A stretch of DNA of 6,865 bases from Gammaproteobacteria bacterium (GTDB lineage Bacteria > Pseudomonadota > Gammaproteobacteria > GRL18). The stretch lies in NCBI GenBank assembly GCA_013139395.1, contig WTAX01000535.1, forward strand, positions 1-6,865, written 5' to 3'. Under the pieces are notes generated by a model. That model saw only the letters and a program-made list of their open reading frames with translations, had not been told where the DNA came from and did no database searches. Position 1 is the first letter of the stretch; every line of letters begins with the position of its first letter. Positions 1 to 6,574 of this stretch are shown piece after piece. The translations under genes and the position numbers were made by a program.

Positions 1-33
1 AGTCAGCAGAAGCGCACGGTAAGTGCATGCTGA
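1..33 (+). CDS. Possible 3' end of an upstream gene, overlapping the Rieske gene (ATGcTGA)
   Basis: From base 1 the frame reads ten codons, SQQKRTVSAC, and stops with TGA at 31-33, overlapping the ATG at 27-29. An ATGcTGA overlap is typical of translationally coupled genes in one operon. A second frame (from base 2) ends earlier, at TAA 20-22, and could equally be the real upstream end. The Rieske frame itself is open to the left edge. Ten residues are too few to identify a product. In iodate-reductase loci the di-haem peroxidase genes idrP1/idrP2 accompany the catalytic subunits, and since none lies downstream here, this would be the place for them; that is inference only. Confidence 0.25.
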   Translation, partial: SQQKRTVSAC

Positions 34-557
34 ATCGCCGTAAGTTCTTAATGTACAGCGGTGGTACAGCAGCAGCTGCAAGTACTGTTTCAATTACATT
101 GTTTGCCGGCACAGCACAAGCTGAAACACGCAAGGCAAATGTTCAGGGCTATCCTCGTAAGCTGATTGCCAAACTGAGTGAATTGAAAGACCATCAACCG
201 GTTAATTTTAACTATCCTGATGACGGTAAAAACTCTCAGGCTATGATCGTTAAAATGGGCAATGTACAAGCCGGCGGCGGTGTTGGCAGTCAACGTGATG
301 TTGTTGCTTTCAGCTATATGTGTACTCACCAGGGCGGTCCGTTACAGACTACCTACAAGCACGTCGGTGATCAGCGTGTTATGGGACAATGTCCTTTACA
401 CCTGTCTACATATGATTTAAGACGCCACGGTATCATCGTTTCCGGTCAGGCTTATCAGAGTCTGCCTCAGGTTCTGCTTGAAGTCGAAGGTGATAATGTT
501 TACGCCGTGGGTATCATGGGACTGTTGTTTGGTCGTCAAGATAACCTGAGCGCATAG
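27..557 (+). CDS. idrB: Tat-exported Rieske [2Fe-2S] small subunit, IdrB/AioB type
   Basis: This is the electron-transfer subunit of a periplasmic molybdoenzyme. It should shuttle electrons between the catalytic subunit encoded next and a periplasmic carrier such as a c-type cytochrome. Residues 1-32 form a twin-arginine signal (NRRKFLM at 3-9, an Ala-rich hydrophobic stretch, and AQA before a likely cleavage after residue 32). The Rieske ligands are C99-T-H101 and C122-P-L-H125. The tail (LPQVLLEVEGDNVYAVGIMG, then LLFGR) matches the AioB/IdrB family as I remember it. Twenty residues separate the two ligand pairs, more than the 15 I recall for AioB. The positions that form the Rieske disulfide in many relatives are G104 and L124, so no disulfide is possible. 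The 176-residue length is normal for the family. ATG 27 is chosen because it places the RR motif at residues 4-5; the frame is open upstream and the only Shine-Dalgarno candidate (GGTAAG, 18-23) is weak. The alternative name is AioB (arsenite oxidase small subunit). Confidence 0.88.
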   Translation: MLNRRKFLMYSGGTAAAASTVSITLFAGTAQAETRKANVQGYPRKLIAKLSELKDHQPVNFNYPDDGKNSQAMIVKMGNVQAGGGVGSQRDVVAFSYMCTHQGGPLQTTYKHVGDQRVMGQCPLHLSTYDLRRHGIIVSGQAYQSLPQVLLEVEGDNVYAVGIMGLLFGRQDNLSA

Positions 558-560
558 GAG
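556..560 (+). promoter_or_regulatory. Shine-Dalgarno of the Mo subunit gene, overlapping the Rieske stop codon
   Basis: AGGAG spans the TAG stop of the Rieske gene (555-557) and lies six bases before ATG 567. This fixes the start of the large subunit and suggests that ribosomes finishing the small subunit re-initiate on the large one, keeping the two subunits in step. Confidence 0.7.
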
Positions 561-566
561 AAAGTA

Positions 567-3263
567 ATGACTATAGATTATTATCAAGCAAAAGATCATG
601 CGCCACTACCACCTAAGAATGCAGACGTCCTGACGACTGCTTGTGATTATTGTATTGTTGCATGTGGTTATAAAGTATATCGCTGGCCTGTTGGTGCTAA
701 AGACGGTGGTATGAAAGCAGCAGATAATGCATTTGGTGTGGATTTTCCATCAAATATGCTGCAGGAGTGGGTTGCACCTACTCAGCACAATATTTGTACT
801 TATAAGGGTAAGAAGCATAATGTTGTTGTCATTCCTGACAAAAACACTAACTTCGTTAATACCAATGGTGACTCATCCATTCGTGGTGGTCTGTTAGCAC
901 AAAAATGTTATAACGCCGATACTAAAACTAAGGATCGTTTAAAGACGCCTTTAGTGCGTATCAATGGTGTTCTGACTCCTATGTCATGGGATGATGCTAT
1001 CGAGATTGCTGCTGCCGTAGGAACTCACGTTCTTGAAAAGCACGGTGAAGCGGCTTATGGTGTTAAGACTTTCTCATATCAATATATTGAGAATACTTAT
1101 GCCATCACTAAGTATGCATTACGTCATGTAAATACACCGAACTTTACCTTCCACGATACACCAGCTGATGTGACATCAACTCCTGGTTTCCGTGATGCGG
1201 GTTTTGATAACTTCGGACCAAGCTATGATGACTGGGGTTCAGCAGAAACTCTGATGATTTGTGGTACTGACCCGTATGAAACTAAAACGGTTCTGTTTAC
1301 TCAGCATATTATGCCGGGTATTGCTAACGGCATGAAAGTTATTTGCTTGAATCCTCGTGAAACAGCCGGTATTGCCTATATCAATAAGATGGGTGGTTTG
1401 CATCTTGATATCAACCCAGGTTCTGATAATCTGGTTCTGGGTGCAATCACACGTGTTATTATGCAAAACGGTTGGGAAGATTCAGACTGGATTAAGAAGT
1501 GGGTTAACAACAAGTGGGAATCTAATTCTGGTTTTGGTCAGGGTACTCGTAACACTCCTTGGCAGTGGCGTACAACCTGGGGTAAATTCCAGACTAAAGG
1601 CTACGAAGATTACAAGAAGTGGAATCTTAAGCAAGCTGAATATGATCCTAAATCCGCAGCTGAGAAAGCCGGTATAGATGTTAAGAAAATCTATCAGGCG
1701 GCTGAGTGGTTAGCGAAGCCGGTCAATGGCAAGCATCCTAAAACTTCTATTGGTATTGAGAAAGGCTTCTACTGGTCTAACAATACCGGTAACACAAATG
1801 CCATCAGTTCTCTGGCAACTATTTGTGGAGCTGGCGGTCGTCCAGGTCAGGTTGTTGGTCGTTTTGGTGGTCACCAGCGTGGTGGTCAGAAAGGCGGTGG
1901 TTATCCTCGTAACAAGTCTGCTCAGAAAGTGCCAGGACGTCGTCGTCAGGCGCTGGATACGGACAGATGGTTATATTCAGGACACACTCGTTTTGCCCAC
2001 GTTATTGGTACAACCTGGATCCAGTCTATGCCCGGCTCTCAAGGTTTAGCAGCTAAGTTCGAAGAACTGGTTGTTAAAAATCCTCATCAGGTTAAATCAA
2101 ATAACAAAGCAGAAATTATTGCTACTTTGAAGAAACGTGCTGATTCCGGTGGTATGGTTGTTATCAACCAGGACATCTATCTGCGTGATCCAATTGGTGC
2201 CAAGTTTGCTGATGTGGTTTTCCCTGCTGCGACCTGGGGTGAAGTTGACTTCATGCGTGCCAATGGTGAACGTCGTCTGCGTCTGTATCAGGCATTCAGT
2301 GATGCACCGGGCGAAGCGAAACCAGATTGGGAAATTATTTCTCTGCTGGCTCGTAAGATGGGCTTTGACGGTTTTGACTGGAAAAACTCTAACGAAGTTG
2401 CTGAAGAAGCATCGCGCTTTAGCCGGAAGGGACGTAAAGCATTCCATATGGTTAAAGTGGCTGCTCACATTGAAGGTAAAACTCTGCATGAGAAAATGCG
2501 TGAGATGGGTACTGATGGTATTCAGGGTCCTACCATGTACAACTACAAAACTGGCATGCTCTATGGTACCAAGCGTCTTCACGATACTACTGTCGGTGAA
2601 AAGCAATTTACTGCCATGGGACTCTCTAATGGTCCAGCGAAAGAAAATCGCTACGGCAAGAAGATGACTCACTTTAACTCTCAGACGGGTAAGATCAACC
2701 TGCAGAAACACCCTTGGAGCCTGTTTGGCGACTTGTGGGAATGGTTATCTCCTAAGAAAGATGAGCTGTGGATGAGTAATGGTCGTGTCAACGAAGTCTG
2801 GCAATCAGGTTTTGATGATGTCGAACGTCGTGATTACATCTCACAACGCTGGCCTGGCAACTGGGTAGAAATTCACCCAGAAGATGCTAAGAAGCGTGGT
2901 ATTGAGTCTGGTGATATGGTCATGATGTACTCTGATCGTGTGCCTGTTTTCAAAGACACAATCCTTGGTGTACATGGCAAGGACTTCCAGTTCTCTGAAC
3001 TGATGAAGAACGGCCATATCAAACTTGATAAAGCGTCTATCTCGGCAATTGCTATCGTTACCCCTACTACCAAGCAGGGTGCAATGTATGGTAACTTCCT
3101 TGATATGAAACAGCCTAACAACTCTCTGACAATTCGTGTTCCTGATAATATTTCAGGTAACTACAATTACAAGATGGGTGTTGGTAAAGTCAAGAAGATC
3201 GGTGAGTCTGAGTTCAAGAAAGACTTCCGCGGCATGTCCTTCGCACCACGTAATATTACTTAA
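567..3263 (+). CDS. idrA: Molybdopterin (Mo-bis-PGD) oxidoreductase catalytic subunit, IdrA-like (AioA family)
   Basis: This is the catalytic subunit of a DMSO-reductase-family enzyme in the arsenite oxidase / iodate reductase branch. C26-x2-C29-x3-C33 and S104 reproduce the [3Fe-4S] ligand set of AioA (Cys21/24/28 and Ser99) with the same 71-residue gap from third Cys to Ser. Cofactor-binding segments follow: GTDPYETKT (233-241), GRFGGHQRGG (431-440), DIY (536-538), FPAATWGE with NGERR (552-570), and a C-terminal dinucleotide-binding domain starting near ELWMSNGRVNEVWQS (from 733). There is no signal peptide, so the folded protein should be exported with its Tat-tagged Rieske partner. R432 and H436 match the AioA pocket residues Arg419 and His423. 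The loop at 196-220 (TPGFRDAGFDNFGPS) lacks the His I expect for arsenite binding. At 898 residues it is about 70 longer than typical AioA. I therefore favour iodate reductase IdrA (IO3- reduction in the periplasm); AioA, or a relative with another substrate, remains possible. The family is secure, the substrate is not. Confidence 0.85.
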   Translation: MTIDYYQAKDHAPLPPKNADVLTTACDYCIVACGYKVYRWPVGAKDGGMKAADNAFGVDFPSNMLQEWVAPTQHNICTYKGKKHNVVVIPDKNTNFVNTNGDSSIRGGLLAQKCYNADTKTKDRLKTPLVRINGVLTPMSWDDAIEIAAAVGTHVLEKHGEAAYGVKTFSYQYIENTYAITKYALRHVNTPNFTFHDTPADVTSTPGFRDAGFDNFGPSYDDWGSAETLMICGTDPYETKTVLFTQHIMPGIANGMKVICLNPRETAGIAYINKMGGLHLDINPGSDNLVLGAITRVIMQNGWEDSDWIKKWVNNKWESNSGFGQGTRNTPWQWRTTWGKFQTKGYEDYKKWNLKQAEYDPKSAAEKAGIDVKKIYQAAEWLAKPVNGKHPKTSIGIEKGFYWSNNTGNTNAISSLATICGAGGRPGQVVGRFGGHQRGGQKGGGYPRNKSAQKVPGRRRQALDTDRWLYSGHTRFAHVIGTTWIQSMPGSQGLAAKFEELVVKNPHQVKSNNKAEIIATLKKRADSGGMVVINQDIYLRDPIGAKFADVVFPAATWGEVDFMRANGERRLRLYQAFSDAPGEAKPDWEIISLLARKMGFDGFDWKNSNEVAEEASRFSRKGRKAFHMVKVAAHIEGKTLHEKMREMGTDGIQGPTMYNYKTGMLYGTKRLHDTTVGEKQFTAMGLSNGPAKENRYGKKMTHFNSQTGKINLQKHPWSLFGDLWEWLSPKKDELWMSNGRVNEVWQSGFDDVERRDYISQRWPGNWVEIHPEDAKKRGIESGDMVMMYSDRVPVFKDTILGVHGKDFQFSELMKNGHIKLDKASISAIAIVTPTTKQGAMYGNFLDMKQPNNSLTIRVPDNISGNYNYKMGVGKVKKIGESEFKKDFRGMSFAPRNIT

Positions 3264-3385
3264 TCGCACTCTTAGTTAAAAGAGAGCTGCGCTGTCCTTA
3301 GGCTAATAAGTCCAGGGTCAGCGTGTTTAAGTTGTTAGGTGGAGTTGAAACTTGTTTCTTATTCCACCTTAATCCTGTATTACAT
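3264..3385 (+). other. Structured 3' trailer of the molybdoenzyme operon (three small hairpins)
   Basis: Between the catalytic subunit stop and the terminator are three successive inverted repeats. They are CTCTT/AAGAG (3269-3273 with 3280-3284); a ten-position stem with one T-T mismatch and one G-U pair (3290-3299 with 3314-3323); and AGGTGGA/TCCACCT (3337-3343 with 3363-3369), enclosing GAAA/TTTC around a CTTG loop. Each is modest alone. In series before a strong terminator they may protect the mRNA 3' end or form a 3'UTR-derived small RNA. I see no open frame with a plausible start here. Confidence 0.35.
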
Positions 3386-3435
3386 AAAGCCTGACCATTA
3401 CTTTTCATTAGAAGAGTAATGGTCAGGCTTTTTTT
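3386..3435 (+). terminator. Strong Rho-independent terminator of the idrBA operon
   Basis: A 21-bp stem (3386-3406 with 3411-3431, one G-U pair, otherwise perfect) closes a four-base ATTA loop and runs into a seven-T tract at 3429-3435. It starts 122 bases after the stop of the Mo subunit gene. The unusually long stem should nearly insulate the antiporter gene from read-through of the operon. Confidence 0.93.
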
Positions 3436-3472
3436 ATTTCCCCTATTGCTTAACAGCAACTTAGATAATGGC

Positions 3473-3515
3473 TTAAGTATTCGAAAAAGACGAATACTCA
3501 GCCTTAAATATTCGA
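3473..3515 (+). promoter_or_regulatory. Putative operator: ATTCG palindrome plus repeat, upstream of the antiporter gene
   Basis: AGTATTCG (3476-3483) and CGAATACT (3491-3498) form a perfect 8-bp inverted repeat with a 7-base spacer. TTAAGTATTCGA (3473-3484) recurs 31 bases further on as TTAAATATTCGA (3504-3515), with one mismatch. The exact second form is found again upstream of the UspE-like gene at 5320-5331. The arrangement suggests binding by a dimeric regulator just upstream of the promoter candidate at 3525-3553. The regulator is unknown. Confidence 0.45.
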
Positions 3516-3524
3516 CTTTTTATG

Positions 3525-3553
3525 TTGCCAATAAAAGGATAAAGTAATATTAA
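3525..3553 (+). promoter_or_regulatory. Candidate sigma70-type promoter of the antiporter gene
   Basis: TTGCCA (3525-3530, five of six matches to TTGACA) is followed after 17 bases by TATTAA (3548-3553, four of six). It lies ten bases after the TTAAATATTCGA motif and about 75 bases before the ATG. The 5' leader that follows contains a perfect inverted repeat, ATTTTGTA / TACAAAAT (3571-3578 with 3585-3592). The intergenic DNA is AT-rich, so chance promoter matches are easy to find. Confidence 0.35.
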
Positions 3554-3629
3554 GATGAAAAACGATAATAATTTTGTACTGAAATACAAAATGGTACAGA
3601 GGTAAATAGACGAAGAGTGTAACTGAATA

Positions 3630-5270
3630 ATGAATCCCATATTTAGTGATGTTTTTACTGAAATAGCCGTGCTGCTGTTGCTGGCTGCCGTTATTGGCGG
3701 CATAGGTATCCGGTTAAGGCAACCGCTGATCGTTGCTTTCATTGCGGTGGGCATTTTGGTGGGGCCTTCAGTACTCGGCTGGGTATCAGCAGATGATCAG
3801 GTCGATTTACTGGCCAAACTAGGTATTGCATTGCTGTTGTTTGTGGTGGGTCTTAAGTTGGATCTGCATATCATCCGTACTATGGGACCAGTGGCTCTGG
3901 CCACTGGTTTGGGGCAGGTCATATTCACCTCCCTGATAGGCTATTTTATTGCAATCACCCTAGGAATGACTCCGGTGACTGCCCTCTACGTGGCGGTGGC
4001 ATTGACCTTCTCAAGTACCATTATAATCGTCAAGTTGCTGTCTGATAAACGTGAAGTGGATGCGCTGCATGGGCGTATTGCCATAGGTTTCCTTATTGTT
4101 CAGGATATTGTGGTGGTGTTGGTGATGATTGGCCTGACTGCGTTGGGTGAAGCGGGTGATGCAGCTAGTTTGGGTCAGGAGACGCTTGAGGTACTGTTGA
4201 AGGGCGGTCTGTTCATCGCTGCCATTGCTTTGCTGATGCGTTATGTATTGACGCCGCTGCTGCACCAGTTAGCTCGTTCGCCTGAGTTACTGGTGCTGTT
4301 CGCCATTGCCTGGGCTGTGGCCCTCGGAGCTGTGGGTGCACATCTGGGGTTCAGTAAGGAAGTAGGTGCCTTTCTTGCCGGTGTTTCACTGGCCTCAACA
4401 CCTTATCGAGAGGCCATAGGCGCACGACTGGTGAGTTTGCGGGATTTTCTACTGCTGTTCTTCTTTATTGATCTGGGTGCCGGGCTTGAGTTGGTAACAC
4501 TCGATGCTCAGGTGGTGCCGGCCATTATCCTTTCGCTGTTTGTGCTCATTGGTAATCCATTGATCGTGATGATTATTCTGGGCGCCATGGGTTACCGTAA
4601 GCGCACTGGATTTCTGGCTGGTCTGACGGTGGCCCAGATAAGTGAATTCTCCCTGATCCTGGGTGCGTTGGGTTTGAGCATGGGTCATATTGATGCTGAT
4701 ACTATGGGCCTCATCACTCTGGTGGGTCTGATAACCATCAGTGCTTCCACCTACATGATCCTATACTCTCATTCAATCTATGAATGGATTTCTCCCTGGC
4801 TTGGTATGTTTGAGCGTAAACGGGCATATCGGGAAGAGACCAGGGCTCTGTCTGCAGAAGAGAGTGGAGTCGATGTCATCCTGTTCGGTATGGGGCGATT
4901 TGGCTCCGGGATTGCTAGTGAGTTGCGGCAACGAGGCCACCGTGTGCTCGGCGTGGATTTTGATCCCGTTCTGGTGCGCCAGCAAGATGGGAACATTTAT
5001 GCGGTGCGCTATGGTGATGCAGAAGACCCTGAGTTTCTTGCCAGCCTGCCGCTCGGGCAGGTGGGTTGGGTTTTATGCAGTGTACGAGAAATGCCCGTTA
5101 ATCTTGCATTGCTACATGCTCTGCATGAATATGGTTACAAAGGGAAGGTGGCGGTAACAGCTCACTCCACCAGCAATGCCGAACAGTTGAAACACGCAGG
5201 TGCTGACCGAGTACTGATCCCCTATGCAGACGCAGCTGCCAAGGTTGTTGATACCCTGTTTAACAGTTGA
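3630..5270 (+). CDS. CPA2-family monovalent cation:proton antiporter with C-terminal RCK-N (TrkA-N) domain
   Basis: This inner-membrane Kef/YbaL-type protein is expected to exchange K+ or Na+ for H+. Residues about 8-400 are a Na+/H+-exchanger domain of around a dozen hydrophobic helices. They include GLKLD (74-78), a Ser/Thr-rich break in a helix (SST, 128-130), and Q158-D159, the membrane-embedded acidic pair expected to carry the transported ion. Residues about 412-546 form a Rossmann RCK-N domain with GMGRFG (420-425) and D443 at the end of beta-2, typical of NAD(H) binding. No RCK-C domain follows; the protein stops after the Rossmann fold. The 546-residue length suits two-domain CPA2 proteins. 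An in-frame TGA at 3624-3626 makes ATG 3630 the first usable ATG, although its Shine-Dalgarno (GAAGAG, about 3612-3617) is weak and distant. It is separated from the molybdoenzyme operon by a terminator and shares upstream motifs with the UspE-like gene. The exact ion cannot be read from the sequence. Confidence 0.9.
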   Translation: MNPIFSDVFTEIAVLLLLAAVIGGIGIRLRQPLIVAFIAVGILVGPSVLGWVSADDQVDLLAKLGIALLLFVVGLKLDLHIIRTMGPVALATGLGQVIFTSLIGYFIAITLGMTPVTALYVAVALTFSSTIIIVKLLSDKREVDALHGRIAIGFLIVQDIVVVLVMIGLTALGEAGDAASLGQETLEVLLKGGLFIAAIALLMRYVLTPLLHQLARSPELLVLFAIAWAVALGAVGAHLGFSKEVGAFLAGVSLASTPYREAIGARLVSLRDFLLLFFFIDLGAGLELVTLDAQVVPAIILSLFVLIGNPLIVMIILGAMGYRKRTGFLAGLTVAQISEFSLILGALGLSMGHIDADTMGLITLVGLITISASTYMILYSHSIYEWISPWLGMFERKRAYREETRALSAEESGVDVILFGMGRFGSGIASELRQRGHRVLGVDFDPVLVRQQDGNIYAVRYGDAEDPEFLASLPLGQVGWVLCSVREMPVNLALLHALHEYGYKGKVAVTAHSTSNAEQLKHAGADRVLIPYADAAAKVVDTLFNS

Positions 5271-5319
5271 ATCAAGTAAAGATTTGTGTTGATAGTTCGG
5301 TAATTATGGGGGAAATACA

Positions 5320-5336
5320 TTAAATATTCGAGTATT
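5320..5336 (+). promoter_or_regulatory. Putative operator upstream of the UspE-like gene (TTAAATATTCGA plus palindrome)
   Basis: TTAAATATTCGA (5320-5331) is identical to 3504-3515 upstream of the antiporter gene. It continues into a near-palindrome, AATATTCGAGTATT (5323-5336, 12 of 14 positions symmetrical). The site covers the expected -35 position of the extended -10 promoter at 5353-5361, a placement suiting either a class II activator or a repressor. Confidence 0.42.
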
Positions 5337-5352
5337 CTTTCACAATTTCTAT

Positions 5353-5361
5353 TGCTACAAT
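5353..5361 (+). promoter_or_regulatory. Candidate extended -10 promoter of the UspE-like gene
   Basis: TGCTACAAT gives the TGn extension directly before TACAAT (five of six matches to TATAAT). The -35 position 17 bases upstream (5333-5338, TATTCT) is poor, which would fit an activator-dependent promoter using the overlapping palindrome. The start codon is about 70 bases further on. Confidence 0.38.
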
Positions 5362-5432
5362 GATGTTATAGAAACCCAGTTTTTTATCATACTTTATATT
5401 ATACAAAATGAGCAGGAAAATTCGGAGGCATC

Positions 5433-6392
5433 ATGAAACGGTTTAAGAACATTCTCCTGGTTTGTAATTTTGAGGTGAAACAGGACATAGCTGTGGAGCG
5501 TGCTGTGTCGCTGGCCAAACAAAACGAAGCACATCTGACGGTTTTTAGCGTGGTTAAGGAACTTCCGGCGAATGTGAATATGGCAATTACTATTATGCCG
5601 CCACAGGAACTGCTGGATTTGGCGATCAATAATCGTCAAAAACAGGTTGATGCACTGGTTGCTGACATGAGCCGGCAAGGAATTAATGCAAGCGCACAAG
5701 TAGTGATCGGAACGCCTTTCCTGGAAGTCATTCGTCAGGTATTACGTGACAAGCACGATCTGGTGATTCTGGCAGCGGAAGGGAAAAGTGGTATTATGGC
5801 TCGCTTATTCGGTAGCACTTCTATGCATTTAATGCGTAAATGTCCCTGCCCTGTCTGGGTGGTCAAAACTACAGGTCATGCAAAATATAAGCGGGTTCTG
5901 GCGGCAGTTGATTTAACCAGTGATTTCCCTGATCCTGAACATGAATCGCTGAATCCATTAATTCTGCAACTGGCCAGTTCTATGGCAAAGACAGATAAGA
6001 GTGAATTTCACGTTGTTCAGGTATGGTCGGTATTTGCAGAGGGGTATATGGAAGGGCGCGGCGGGATGAGTAATAAATCCATCAAGCGCATGCGCAAGCA
6101 AGTCAAGCAGCAATATGAGATCTGGCTTGAACGCTTGCTGGCGAGTGTCAGCCTGATAAAATTTGTTACCAAGAGGCATCTACTGAGAAATAATAATGCA
6201 CCCAAGGCCATCGTTAAGCTGGCTAAAAATAAAAATATCGATCTGCTGGTTCTAGGGACTGTTTGTCGTACCGGCCTGGCTGGATTTTTTATTGGTAACA
6301 CGGCGGAAAAAGTACTGAGTGAAGTGAATTGTTCTGTACTGACAGTTAAACCCAAAGGTTTCGTGACACCGGTGACACTGGAAGATGCATAA
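5433..6392 (+). CDS. uspE: Tandem universal stress protein, UspE-like
   Basis: This cytoplasmic stress protein has two Usp folds in one chain: residues about 4-145 and 152-306. The length (319) matches E. coli UspE (316 as I recall it). Domain 1 ends with MHLMRKCPCPVWVVK (131-145), close to the HLLRKCPSPVWMVK-type strand of UspE. Domain 2 ends with GTVCRTGLAGFFIGNTAEKV (275-294) and a VTPVTLED tail, again as in UspE. In the Usp nucleotide motif G-x2-G-x9-G-S/T, the second domain has G275, then C278 where Gly is usual, then G288-N289; domain 1 has only six residues between its second and third Gly (G120, G127). ATP binding is therefore doubtful. Start: ATG 5433 follows GGAGG (5424-5428) by four bases, an excellent ribosome site. 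The gene lies 162 bases after the antiporter with its own promoter candidate. UspE-type proteins are linked to stress survival and motility or aggregation; a role with the antiporter is inference. Confidence 0.87.
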   Translation: MKRFKNILLVCNFEVKQDIAVERAVSLAKQNEAHLTVFSVVKELPANVNMAITIMPPQELLDLAINNRQKQVDALVADMSRQGINASAQVVIGTPFLEVIRQVLRDKHDLVILAAEGKSGIMARLFGSTSMHLMRKCPCPVWVVKTTGHAKYKRVLAAVDLTSDFPDPEHESLNPLILQLASSMAKTDKSEFHVVQVWSVFAEGYMEGRGGMSNKSIKRMRKQVKQQYEIWLERLLASVSLIKFVTKRHLLRNNNAPKAIVKLAKNKNIDLLVLGTVCRTGLAGFFIGNTAEKVLSEVNCSVLTVKPKGFVTPVTLEDA

Positions 6393-6574
6393 GTCATAAA
6401 TTCTGATGCATAAAGTGGAGCAGTACAAAGCAGCAGATTGTTGGTCAAAAAGCTAAAGATTTCCCCAGCCTGATTTTTTGAACAACTCATTTATCATTGT
6501 AATCATTCTGCTTCTGTTACCGGGAATTATTGTGGCGTTTATCGGCATATCATCTTTTTTAGAATTGATATTCA

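Noticed and set aside
2097..2711. Long open frame of 204 codons on the minus strand inside the Mo subunit gene
   Set aside because: It lies entirely within a well-supported coding gene, has no recognisable domain or ribosome site, and is a by-product of the codon usage of the opposite strand.
3264..3629. Riboswitch with terminator controlling the antiporter gene
   Set aside because: The hairpins and terminator directly follow the molybdoenzyme operon and are best explained as its end. About 195 bases with a separate promoter candidate lie between the terminator and the antiporter ATG, and I recognise no known riboswitch core.
3473..3754. Minus-strand 93-codon frame overlapping the antiporter start and its upstream region
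   Set aside because: It covers the shared operator motif and promoter candidate, has no family resemblance, and runs antisense through the antiporter N-terminus.
5408..5446. Short frame of 12 codons (ATG 5408 to TAA 5446) overlapping the UspE-like start
   Set aside because: It has no ribosome site, its ATG is part of the shared ATACAAAATG motif, and no leader-peptide features such as runs of one amino acid are seen.
6426..6482. Terminator after the UspE-like gene using GGTCAAAAA (6433-6441) and TTTTTGAAC (6476-6484)
   Set aside because: The stem is almost all A-T with a mismatch and a loop of more than 30 bases, and no T-tract follows. It is too weak to call.
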